Positions 13,513 through 19,257 of a stretch of 24,628 nucleotides of DNA are shown here, piece after piece. Source of the stretch: a virus; IMG/VR virus record IMGVR_UViG_3300044707_000469, positions 1 through 24,628 of that record; one strand, given 5' to 3'. A program made the position numbers and the translations under genes. Position 1 is the first letter of the stretch; each line of letters begins with the position of its first letter. The notes under the pieces are model-generated. The model saw nothing but the letters and a program-made list of their open reading frames with translations, had not been told where the DNA came from and did not search any database.

Positions 13513-13761
13513 TTACTCCCTCGCGCTGCGAATTTCGTCCAATTTAGCCTCAAGACGATTGAACCGTTGGTCGACGTGTGCGACAAACTTTTCGATCCGA
13601 TCGTCCACCTCTCTGCGAGTGATGTGATCTCTCGCAATCTCTTCACGGGTCCGGTTGAGCAGAATGTTCAACCGAGCCAGTTCGTCAAATTTACCCTTTA
13701 GCATGAACCCCATCCCGGTCACTATCGCGGACAGGATGATGTTCCAGATCATGATTTCCAT
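13513..13761 (-). CDS. Small TM plus coiled-coil protein (82 aa)
   Basis: The 82-residue protein has an N-terminal hydrophobic segment (MIWNIILSAIVTGMGFML) and then a charged helix (KFDELARLNILLNRTREEIA). A C-terminal coiled coil follows (VDDRIEKFVAHVDQRFNRLE). The start could be ATG 13761 or the internal ATG 13752; the SD is weak for both, so the exact N-terminus is uncertain. It is placed among head and neck genes and not beside the holin, which is unusual for a lysis-type protein. It might be a spanin-like, holin-like or virion protein. The stop is three bases before the 54-residue gene. Confidence 0.68.
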   Translation of the reverse strand: MEIMIWNIILSAIVTGMGFMLKGKFDELARLNILLNRTREEIARDHITRREVDDRIEKFVAHVDQRFNRLEAKLDEIRSARE

Positions 13762-13764
13762 CGG

Positions 13765-14088
13765 TTAACACTTCCATCGCCGGCGAGCCTGCCTAATCCT
13801 GCTATTAGGGTCTTTGGCCGCTTCTGGGTACATTTTCATTTGACCGGCAGAGCGCGCACAGAACGACTTACGTCGCTTGGCCCGAGCAGGGCCCGGATTG
13901 CTCTCCGTTACGGCCGTCTGAAGCTTGCTTCCGGGATTGGCACGACGGTACGCAGCCACGCCCTTGCGGGTCATGCCTGCGCCCTGCTTCGTAGGGCGAA
14001 AATTGCCGCTTTTAACGGAGGTTTTGATGCCCATGCCCTTACGCACGGCACCGCCTCCACGCAGCGCAATGCCCATGGAGCCAGGCAT
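13765..14088 (-). CDS. Basic conserved phage protein, DUF6321-like C-terminus (107 aa)
   Basis: The N-terminus MPGSMGIALRGGGAVRKGMG is Gly/Met-rich. The rest is strongly basic: GAGMTRKGVAAYRRANPGSK, then LQTAVTESNPGPARAKRRKS, then FCARSAGQMKMYPEAAKDPN and IRQARRRWKC at the end. The C-terminal pattern 'KGV..YRR.NPGSKL.TAV....AKRRKSFCAR...KDPNSRI.....W.C' matches a family I know as DUF6321, present in many phages, function unknown. The ATG shares a base with the preceding stop (TAATG). Two conserved Cys (in SFCAR and at the end) and many Arg/Lys suggest nucleic-acid binding; that is an inference. Confidence 0.78.
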   Translation of the reverse strand: MPGSMGIALRGGGAVRKGMGIKTSVKSGNFRPTKQGAGMTRKGVAAYRRANPGSKLQTAVTESNPGPARAKRRKSFCARSAGQMKMYPEAAKDPNSRIRQARRRWKC

Positions 14089-14390
14089 TACGCCGGTGCC
14101 CCACCCACGTACAGCACGGTAACGCTCTTGACCTCGGCATCGGCGAGGGTGACATACACGCCATCCGTCGCCAGAATTCCGTCATCGGGAATGATGAGAT
14201 CGTAGGCCCCAGCAGCCGCCGGAGTCTTGATGTCAAGAATCGTAGTGCCCGCGGAACCGCCCGTTTTAAGGGTAAAGCTCGAGGCAGTCGCTGAATTGGT
14301 GAAATACACGCCCTGAACACGCGTGCGACCATTCACCGCGTCGCCCGAAGCAATCACGGTTTTGGCTTTGACGTCACTTGCAAAACTCAT
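14088..14390 (-). CDS. Small beta-rich decoration-type structural protein (100 aa)
   Basis: The 100-residue protein is MSFASDVKAKTVIASGDAVN, then RTRVQGVYFTNSATASSFTL, GGSAGTTILDIKTPAAAG and a final strand VKSVTVLYVGGAPA. Alternating hydrophobic residues and Gly/Ala/Thr content predict a beta sandwich of the kind that decorates phage capsids or tails. It lies two genes after the capsid protein, following the 237-residue beta protein. AAGGAAG is upstream of the ATG. No catalytic motif is present. I recall similar short phage proteins annotated as hypothetical or virion proteins. A decoration role is inferred from fold style and position. Confidence 0.78.
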   Translation of the reverse strand: MSFASDVKAKTVIASGDAVNGRTRVQGVYFTNSATASSFTLKTGGSAGTTILDIKTPAAAGAYDLIIPDDGILATDGVYVTLADAEVKSVTVLYVGGAPA

Positions 14391-14423
14391 TGTTCTGCTT
14401 CCTTTGTCTAGGTGAAGCCGGAT

Positions 14424-14451
14424 CGCCCCGGATCATTGCTGACCCGGGGCG
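14424..14451. other. Perfect 8-bp inverted repeat in the 14391-14461 gap
   Basis: CGCCCCGG (14424-14431) and CCGGGGCG (14444-14451) are perfect complements around a 12-base loop. Six T (14458-14463) follow six bases after the stem on the plus strand. On the minus strand, where all genes lie, the run of A precedes the stem and no U-tract follows. It therefore looks more like a plus-strand terminator, or a stabilising hairpin, than a terminator of the gene block. It sits between the 237- and 100-residue genes. Confidence 0.55.
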
Positions 14452-14461
14452 CTTCCGTTTT

Positions 14462-15175
14462 TTAGCGCGTCGCCGAGGCGAAGAGGTAGTCGAGTTTCGT
14501 CGAACGGGTGCCCGAGGCACTGCCCGACAAAGACATCGCCGCCAACGCCAACTCCGTGGTCGGAATGTTGGTCGTGTGCGTCGCAACGAGCTTGCGGTTC
14601 ACGAAGAACTCCACCAACCCCGTGCCGCTCACGCGGAAACCAAGGGTGACGTCGGTGTCGTCAACAAGATCAACGCCCGAGTCCGTCGAGGTCTCGGTGC
14701 CGCCCGACTCCGTCTTGCAGAGGATCGAGGCATTGCCATCGTCCACCTGGAACACGATGCGATCGGCAGCCGTCAACATGGCTTCCGGGTTGGTCGCAAA
14801 GTTAACGGTGAGCCCGACGCAAATGTCGGTCTGATCGGCGTCGTTGCACTGGAGGCGGGTCTCAAACCACACCACCTTATCGGCAGCGGCCTTGTAGACC
14901 TCGTTGCCTTGAATCGATGCACCGTCGTCGTCCGTCGTAGCAGCCGAGGTCAGCGCAAGGAGCCCATTGACCGTGTCGGCAACAATGCCGGCAGAGGCTC
15001 CCGAATCCTTGACCACGGTCCAATCGTTGGTGCTATCCAGCGCAACGCCGAGAAAGTCGTCCAAGTACGAGACGACGGCCGGGTTTGCGGAAATGGTGAG
15101 ATCGGTGCCCCAGGCGCCCGTGACGGTGCCCTTGCCCGAATACTGGAGCGGGCCAGAAAAATGCGTAACAGCCAT
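14462..15175 (-). CDS. Beta-rich virion protein after the capsid gene (237 aa), probable decoration
   Basis: The 237-residue protein begins MAVTHFSGPLQYSGKGTVTG and has a long run of beta strands with lectin-like (LamG/concanavalin-like) spacing: VSYLDDFLGVALDSTNDWTV, VVWFETRLQCNDADQTDICV, VTLGFRVSGTGLVEFFVN and RKLVATHTTNIPTTE. 'DD....D...W' followed by 'WFE.R......' and 'LGF......l.FfVN.k.vA' is the usual order in phage LamG-like structural proteins. It is the first gene after the capsid terminator and has GAGGA upstream. I infer a head decoration or fibre protein that could bind the capsid or sugar; the ligand is unknown. Confidence 0.75.
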   Translation of the reverse strand: MAVTHFSGPLQYSGKGTVTGAWGTDLTISANPAVVSYLDDFLGVALDSTNDWTVVKDSGASAGIVADTVNGLLALTSAATTDDDGASIQGNEVYKAAADKVVWFETRLQCNDADQTDICVGLTVNFATNPEAMLTAADRIVFQVDDGNASILCKTESGGTETSTDSGVDLVDDTDVTLGFRVSGTGLVEFFVNRKLVATHTTNIPTTELALAAMSLSGSASGTRSTKLDYLFASATR

Positions 15176-15195
15176 GTTGTCCTCACATGCGAGTT

Positions 15196-15242
15196 AGGTA
15201 CGGCTGTCTGCATGTCGTCAGCCGGGTCTGTCAGACGTACCT
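15196..15242. promoter_or_regulatory. Nested inverted repeats in the leader of the decoration gene
   Basis: AGGTACG (15196-15202) pairs with CGTACCT (15236-15242). Inside, CGGCTG (15201-15206) pairs with CAGCCG (15219-15224), and GTCTG (15226-15230) pairs with CAGAC (15232-15236) around one base. The stems share bases at their edges, so they cannot all form together. The block lies in the 150-base gap between the capsid gene and the next gene, downstream of the terminator in transcript direction. It might form a structured leader or an operator. No convincing -10/-35 pair was found beside it. Confidence 0.4.
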
Positions 15243-15280
15243 GGATTACCCCGGAACAATTCAACTATACGTTAGCAAAT

Positions 15281-15314
15281 CCAATAAAAGAAGGGGGTCT
15301 TTCGACCCCCTTCT
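15281..15314 (-). terminator. Intrinsic terminator after the major capsid gene
   Basis: On the minus strand an 11-bp perfect stem (AGAAGGGGGTC / GACCCCCTTCT) encloses the tetraloop GAAA and is followed directly by TTTTATT. Plus-strand stem arms are 15289-15299 and 15304-15314. It lies 11 bases after the capsid stop. The long GC-rich stem, stable GNRA loop and U-rich tail make it a strong rho-independent terminator. It would limit read-through from capsid into the decoration and connector genes. Confidence 0.92.
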
Positions 15315-15325
15315 GTTTGCCGCTA

Positions 15326-16234
15326 TTAGGCAGCGCCGGGCGATCCGAAGATGCCACGCGGGTCGCTGAAGCCGAAGCTGTAGCGCTCGCGAGCCTTGTA
15401 CCGCACGTTGCCGGTGTCGAAGTCGCCTTCGAAACCAGTCTTGATGGCAACACGCTGGAACATCTTCATGCCGTTCGGAGCGTCGGTCTTGATGAACCAA
15501 GCGTCCGGGTCGGTCAAGAAGTGGTTCACGGTGTAGCCCTGCGGCACCATGCCCATGTTCTTCACGGCGTTGATGTCGTTATCCGCAGTGCCAACGCGCA
15601 GCGTCGACTTGAGGATACGGTCAGCCGTAAACATGAGTTCCTTCGGGATGATGAGCTTCAGGCCCTGAACAGCGATCTTCAGGCCACGCTCATCGGTGAA
15701 CTTGGCGATGTCGATCAGAGCCTGCTCAAGGGAAGTTTCGCTGAGGTCAGCCGAAGTGGCCAGCTCGTTGGCGAGGTCCGGGCCCGACAGGGTCGGGTGG
15801 TCCGTCGCGCAAAGCGGCTTGCCGTCACCACCAGTCGAGGTCGTGAACGCGCCGTTAAGCACGTCAGCGGCCTTGATCTGCTTCGTCTGAGCCATCGAGC
15901 GGGCGAGCGCCTTGGTGTAACGCGCAGCGAGTCGGTCGTAGAGGTTGTCCTCAACGGCTTCTTCGGTGAGCGAGAACGCCAGAGCGATCGTCTCGTGGGT
16001 GTAGCGAGCGGTGTAGACTTCCTGCGCCTGGTCGTATGCGACGCCAGCGCCTTCGTTCTTCACCGGAGCCTCGGCAAAGCCGGACTCCATCACCTCTTCC
16101 TCGAACGCACGATCGGAGCTCTCGACCGAGTAGATCTCGGCGTGCTCGTTCTCGTAGTTCTTGTACTCGAGGCCGAACAGGGCGTTCAAACCCGGCTCGA
16201 GCTCCTTAACAAGTTGTGCACGTGAAATTGCCAT
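15326..16234 (-). CDS. Major capsid protein, HK97-fold, Mu gpT-like (302 aa)
   Basis: This should be the main shell protein. Evidence: MAISRAQLVKELEPGLNALF start; the 'YTARYTHETIALAFSLTEEA' and 'AARYTKALARSMAQTKQIKA' helices; and the block CATDHPTLSGPDLANELATS with GLKLIIPKELMFTADRILKS, typical of Mu-like prophage major head proteins (gpT family). The C-terminus has MFQRVAIKTGFEGDFDTGN and RYSFGFSDPRGIFG. The length, about 300 residues, is normal for the family. No N-terminal scaffold (delta) domain is visible, in agreement with a separate scaffold-like gene at 17342-18259. It is followed by a strong terminator. The SD-like AGGGG is about 11 bases from the ATG. Confidence 0.9.
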   Translation of the reverse strand: MAISRAQLVKELEPGLNALFGLEYKNYENEHAEIYSVESSDRAFEEEVMESGFAEAPVKNEGAGVAYDQAQEVYTARYTHETIALAFSLTEEAVEDNLYDRLAARYTKALARSMAQTKQIKAADVLNGAFTTSTGGDGKPLCATDHPTLSGPDLANELATSADLSETSLEQALIDIAKFTDERGLKIAVQGLKLIIPKELMFTADRILKSTLRVGTADNDINAVKNMGMVPQGYTVNHFLTDPDAWFIKTDAPNGMKMFQRVAIKTGFEGDFDTGNVRYKARERYSFGFSDPRGIFGSPGAA

Positions 16235-16253
16235 GTCTTTATGCCCCTATAAA

Positions 16254-16832
16254 TCAGGTTACGGCCTTGACGCCGGTGCTGCCATACAGGTGCTCGTTGA
16301 TTTTCACAACGACCACGGCAAAGTCCCCAAACGCGTTGCCCGGAACATTCCAGAGGCCAACGATCTTGAGGTTGAGTGCCGCCGTGTCCGCGATGGTGGA
16401 CGAATCCAATTCCATCGAAGAAACGCCCGTGGTGGTGCTGCCGCCCGTTCCGACGACATCTGCGTTCTTGCCGATATCGGCCTTCTCGATGTCCTCGTCA
16501 GCCTGGATGATGAACAACTGGCTCGGGTCGTCGAGCACGTCAGCGACAATCTCGCCTTCCGTGATGTTGACGCTACCGGGGTAGTAGTTCTTCCAGGTGG
16601 GCTTACCCGTCGTCGGGTCGATATAGAAGCAGCCGTTAAACACGCCCAACGCCGCAGCATGCGTCGCCGGGACAAACTTAACGACATAGCCGTTAACGAT
16701 CGTCACCAGGTCACCCTGGTAGATCGCTCCACTCTGGCTATCCGCAATCTCGTAGCCGTACTGCTTCTGTGCTCCAGTCGCAGACAGATTGCCGAGAGGA
16801 CGGAGACCAAAGGCTTTGTCTACATTTGCCAT
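16254..16832 (-). CDS. Conserved head-associated protein before the capsid gene (192 aa)
   Basis: The 192-residue protein reads MANVDKAFGLRPLGNLSATG, then QYGYEIADSQSGAIYQGDLV, TIVNGYVVKFVPATHAAALG and VFNGCFYIDPTTGKPTWKNY. A beta-rich C-terminus follows (GVSSMELDSSTI, LKIVGLWNVPGNAFGDFAVV). I recognise the 'AFGLRP...G...Y.I.......I..GD.V......G.......A.....GVF.GC.Y.......P....YYP' pattern as a frequent companion of gpT-like capsid genes in aquatic phages. Its function is unknown; a decoration, minor capsid or assembly role is likely. The SD TGAGGAT lies before the ATG. It starts 20 bases after the 161-residue gene's stop and ends 19 bases before the capsid start. Confidence 0.8.
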   Translation of the reverse strand: MANVDKAFGLRPLGNLSATGAQKQYGYEIADSQSGAIYQGDLVTIVNGYVVKFVPATHAAALGVFNGCFYIDPTTGKPTWKNYYPGSVNITEGEIVADVLDDPSQLFIIQADEDIEKADIGKNADVVGTGGSTTTGVSSMELDSSTIADTAALNLKIVGLWNVPGNAFGDFAVVVVKINEHLYGSTGVKAVT

Positions 16833-16852
16833 TTGATTATCCTCAGAAAAAG

Positions 16853-17338
16853 TTATTCACTGGCTTTTTTAGAGCCGCCGAATGAAACGCGAGATCTACG
16901 GGCCGGTCGCTCAATCTGCATGCTCGAGTGAGCGTTGCTTTTCATGAGCTCGTTGTCCGCAGCCTGCATTTGGTTGCTCGCTCGTTCGCGGTAATACTTG
17001 TTGCGCTCTTCAACCGTCTCTTCCGGGATACGTGCTAGGAGTAGACCTCCCACGCTGATCACACCAGCGTGTCGGCCATCATCCGTCGTTGAGACCGGAA
17101 AGTCAGGGTACTCGTCTCCACGAACCAGCTCGTACCCCTCACGGAGACGACCTGCAATGTTCGTGCGGTCTTCCACCCCGCCTGCCGAAGCCCGAATCCA
17201 ACGATGCTTGTATCCCATAGGAGCTGGTGGCGCATCAAGCCGAGAAGGAGGTGCCCACGGACGGCGTCGCGCGGTCTTCGTACGAGATTCGGTCTCGCGC
17301 GAAGCGCGGTTCAGAGAAGGCAATTTGACGTCCGACAT
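16853..17338 (-). CDS. Conserved phage protein between scaffold and head genes (161 aa)
   Basis: The 161-residue protein starts MSDVKLPSLNRASRETESRT, then a basic and Pro-rich part (RRPWAPPSRLDAPPAPMGYK). The core is HRWIRASAGGVEDRTNIAGR, then LREGYELVRGDEYPDFPVST, DGRHAGVISVGGLLLARIPE and ETVEERNKYYRERASNQMQA. It ends in a Ser/Arg-rich tail. I recall 'KHRWIRA...G..D..N...RLREG.E.VR..EYPDF.V...DG.HAGVI.VGGL.LARIPEE' in numerous aquatic phages, always beside the scaffold gene. The function is unknown. The SD (GGAG) lies at the very end of the scaffold gene, so translation is probably coupled. An assembly or minor head role is inferred. Confidence 0.8.
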   Translation of the reverse strand: MSDVKLPSLNRASRETESRTKTARRRPWAPPSRLDAPPAPMGYKHRWIRASAGGVEDRTNIAGRLREGYELVRGDEYPDFPVSTTDDGRHAGVISVGGLLLARIPEETVEERNKYYRERASNQMQAADNELMKSNAHSSMQIERPARRSRVSFGGSKKASE

Positions 17339-17341
17339 GTG

Positions 17342-18259
17342 TTACTCCTTCACGTACTTGGCGTATTCCTCGAGAGGAACACCCAGCTTTTTAGCAATTG
17401 CCACTTGACTTGGGGTCAATTTGACAGTGCGGCGTGCTGTGTTGTTGATCCCGGAGGATCGTGAGGCAGGCGCAACCGTTTGCACGTTACGGCTCCTGCT
17501 CTGCGTATTTGAGCCAGTATCCCCAAACTTCTGGGGAAAAGCGTCTCGAATACGTTTGTCAAGTTCATCATAGTACTCATCCGAGCTAGGGTCAAATCCC
17601 TCAACTTGGATCAACTGACGATGGATACCCCAGGCAGCGTGAGTCATCACGTTGTCCCGGCCGTACCACTTGTTCTTCTCCGCCCATTCTTCAACTCGCG
17701 GGTCCACCTGCTGCTGTTGGGCAGGCTGCTGGGCCTGATACGCCGCCTGTTGCGCGGCTTGCTGGGCAAGATACTGCTGCTGTTGCAGGTAGGCCTGACG
17801 CTGGGCCGTGGCAGAATCAATCTGCCCCTGCTCCATCGTGAGCGCGGTCAGACGCTGCTGGGCCTCGGTCTCGGTGTCAATGTCACCTTCCTCACGGGCC
17901 TTGCGGATGATCTGCTTGAGGGCCACCGCCTGCGTCTCAACCCGGCTCTTGGCCTCAACCAACCGCTCCTCGTCCGTGCGCACGTACTGCTGCTCGAGCT
18001 CCTGCGCGCGGGCCTGCACCTGCTTGGCATACTCCAAGGCCGCCTGCTCACGGCGCTGGGTTTCACGAAGCCGGGCTGTCAGCTTGTTGATGCGCTTCTG
18101 CACCCCCTCGCTGTACTGGTCCAGTTCTTCTTCCTTGCGCGCCGATCGCGGCTCCTCTTCCGTCACCAGAGGCAGCCTTGGGGCCTCCTCCTCAACGGGC
18201 ACCTGTACGGTCGCGGGCTGTTCGCCCTCGCCGACGCTAAATTCCAACTGTTCGTTCAT
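17342..18259 (-). CDS. Scaffolding-like protein (305 aa)
   Basis: The start was set at ATG 18259 (MNEQLEFSVGEGEQPATVQV), with AAGGAG upstream; six residues further upstream are possible but lack an SD. The N-terminus is acidic and Pro-rich (VPVEEEAPRLPL). A long coiled-coil section follows, with Lys/Arg/Glu and Gln repeats (KRINKLTARLRETQRREQAA, ALEYAKQVQARAQELE). Then comes a Gln-rich stretch (YLQQQQYLAQQAAQQAAYQA), a folded part (WAEKNKWYGRDNVMTHAAWG) and a basic C-terminal helix (VKLTPSQVAIAKKLGVPLEE). This acidic/coiled/basic-tail build is typical of phage scaffolding proteins, and its place before the head genes agrees. It would be removed from the prohead during maturation. Confidence 0.8.
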   Translation of the reverse strand: MNEQLEFSVGEGEQPATVQVPVEEEAPRLPLVTEEEPRSARKEEELDQYSEGVQKRINKLTARLRETQRREQAALEYAKQVQARAQELEQQYVRTDEERLVEAKSRVETQAVALKQIIRKAREEGDIDTETEAQQRLTALTMEQGQIDSATAQRQAYLQQQQYLAQQAAQQAAYQAQQPAQQQQVDPRVEEWAEKNKWYGRDNVMTHAAWGIHRQLIQVEGFDPSSDEYYDELDKRIRDAFPQKFGDTGSNTQSRSRNVQTVAPASRSSGINNTARRTVKLTPSQVAIAKKLGVPLEEYAKYVKE

Positions 18260-18270
18260 CTCGGATCTCC

Positions 18271-18738
18271 TTACCACATGTGAAGGACGTCTTCAGGATC
18301 GGAAACGATCCCCAAGACCTCATCGTCGTTAATCAAACGAATCTCCCCGCCATCGATCGGGATCCGCGCGCCGGCATAGCGGCCGAAGATGATCCAATCC
18401 CCCTCCTTGCACCACGGGCCGGTCGGGAACTTGACCTCATCGCCATAGGCGATAGGCCCAACCTTGAGGACATAGCCACACACCGTCGAAACCTGCTGCT
18501 TGCGCTGGGTCTCTTCGGCCAAGGCAATGCCACCCTTGGTCTTCTCCGCACCCCGGTAGGGCAGGATCGCAATGCGCCACCCGGTCGGAGTGGGGATGCG
18601 GTTGAGTACCGCCGCATGGAGCTTGTCGGGCTTGAGCCCTTCGGCCGTGTAGGCATCTTCCAGGGATGGAACATGCGCTGCGGCCTCTTCCGCCCACTTC
18701 TTCTCTAAAGCCGTGGGCTCTTTAACTATCGCATTCAC
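18271..18738 (-). CDS. GroES-like co-chaperonin (155 aa)
   Basis: Residues about 52-148 match the Cpn10 fold: GWRIAILPYRGAEKTKGGIA, then LAEETQRKQQVSTVCGYVLK, VGPIAYGDEVKFP and CKEGDWIIFGRYAGARIPID, ending RLINDDEVLGIV. The mobile loop, with the GroEL-binding tripeptide region GGIAL (69-73), aligns with GroES 'GGIVL'. Residues 1-51 are an extra N-terminal helical part not in cellular GroES. Phage co-chaperonins such as T4 gp31 and related proteins replace host GroES to help capsid protein fold. The gene lies directly before the scaffold gene, in keeping with that job. It is the most informative accessory gene here. Confidence 0.88.
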   Translation of the reverse strand: MNAIVKEPTALEKKWAEEAAAHVPSLEDAYTAEGLKPDKLHAAVLNRIPTPTGWRIAILPYRGAEKTKGGIALAEETQRKQQVSTVCGYVLKVGPIAYGDEVKFPTGPWCKEGDWIIFGRYAGARIPIDGGEIRLINDDEVLGIVSDPEDVLHMW

Positions 18739-18750
18739 GTTGGTTCTCCT

Positions 18751-18951
18751 TTAGATCAAAAAGCCGTCGTCATCCGTTCGAGACTTCAGTAGTCGCTTTA
18801 CGGAATCCTCAACCAGCTTCAATCCTTCAAGGCGACCCATCATGAAGCGATACCGCTCCATGTCGGCGATCGTTCCATTTAGGACGATTTGTTCCGAGCT
18901 TTCTCTAAGAGATCTGATCTCACGAAGCACTGCTTCTGCAAATTCAAGCAT
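18751..18951 (-). CDS. Small helical phage protein (66 aa)
   Basis: The 66-residue protein reads MLEFAEAVLREIRSLRESSE, then QIVLNGTIADMERYRFMMGR and LEGLKLVEDSVKRLLKSRTD. It is almost entirely helical and mildly charged, without Cys or membrane segment. The SD is weak, since no clear AGGAG precedes the ATG, and the gap to the previous gene is 57 bases. The pattern 'A..V...I..L......I.NG...DMERY..M.GRLEGL......I..LL' occurs in small phage proteins near portal genes, to my recollection. A minor structural or assembly role is inferred. It is followed by the co-chaperonin gene after 12 bases. Confidence 0.7.
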   Translation of the reverse strand: MLEFAEAVLREIRSLRESSEQIVLNGTIADMERYRFMMGRLEGLKLVEDSVKRLLKSRTDDDGFLI

Positions 18952-19008
18952 GGTTGGTTTCCATGAAAAAGCAGCCAGTTTTGCGCACCGGCCGAGGCGC
19001 TTATCGAC

Positions 19009-19257
19009 TTAGTAAATCTTGACTGGGCGGTTGCCATCCTTCTTCTTGACCGTGCGCACAGCACCCATGACGCCGCCGTCCTTCATGCCGCGCGACTTGC
19101 CGGCCTTCGCATACGCGATCGCTGCCGCCTGTTTCACCGCAGCGGACTTGCTCTTCGGCTTGCTCGTGCCAATGCGGCCCTTTTCCTTGTAGGTGCCGAC
19201 AAGCTCGCCGATGTTGCGGCTAATCGTCTTCTGGCTCGATCCCTTTTTAAGCGGCAT
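19009..19257 (-). CDS. Small basic DUF6496-like protein (82 aa)
   Basis: The start was chosen at ATG 19257 because AGGAGGAC lies just upstream; the longer frame to 19335 is inside the portal gene. The protein reads MPLKKGSSQKTISRNIGELV, then GTYKEKGRIGTSKPKSKSAA, then AIAYAKAGKSRGMKDGGVMG and a basic tail ending NRPVKIY. The start 'MPLKKGSSQKTIS.NI.EL' plus 'AIAYAKAGKSR' is the signature I know as DUF6496, common beside portal genes of aquatic phages. It is basic and small, and may bind nucleic acid or portal. It overlaps the portal stop by 11 bases. Confidence 0.82.
   Translation of the reverse strand: MPLKKGSSQKTISRNIGELVGTYKEKGRIGTSKPKSKSAAVKQAAAIAYAKAGKSRGMKDGGVMGAVRTVKKKDGNRPVKIY

Noticed and set aside
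15184-15280. Sigma70 promoter after the capsid terminator
   Set aside because: TATAGT and several TTG-type boxes are present, but none has a -35 partner at 16-19 bases. Only the inverted repeats were kept.
14378-16225. Long plus-strand open frame of 615 codons opposite the capsid and decoration genes
   Set aside because: It is a shadow of the minus-strand capsid and decoration genes: the translation is low in recognisable motifs, crosses the terminator and has no suitable SD. The minus-strand products match known families.
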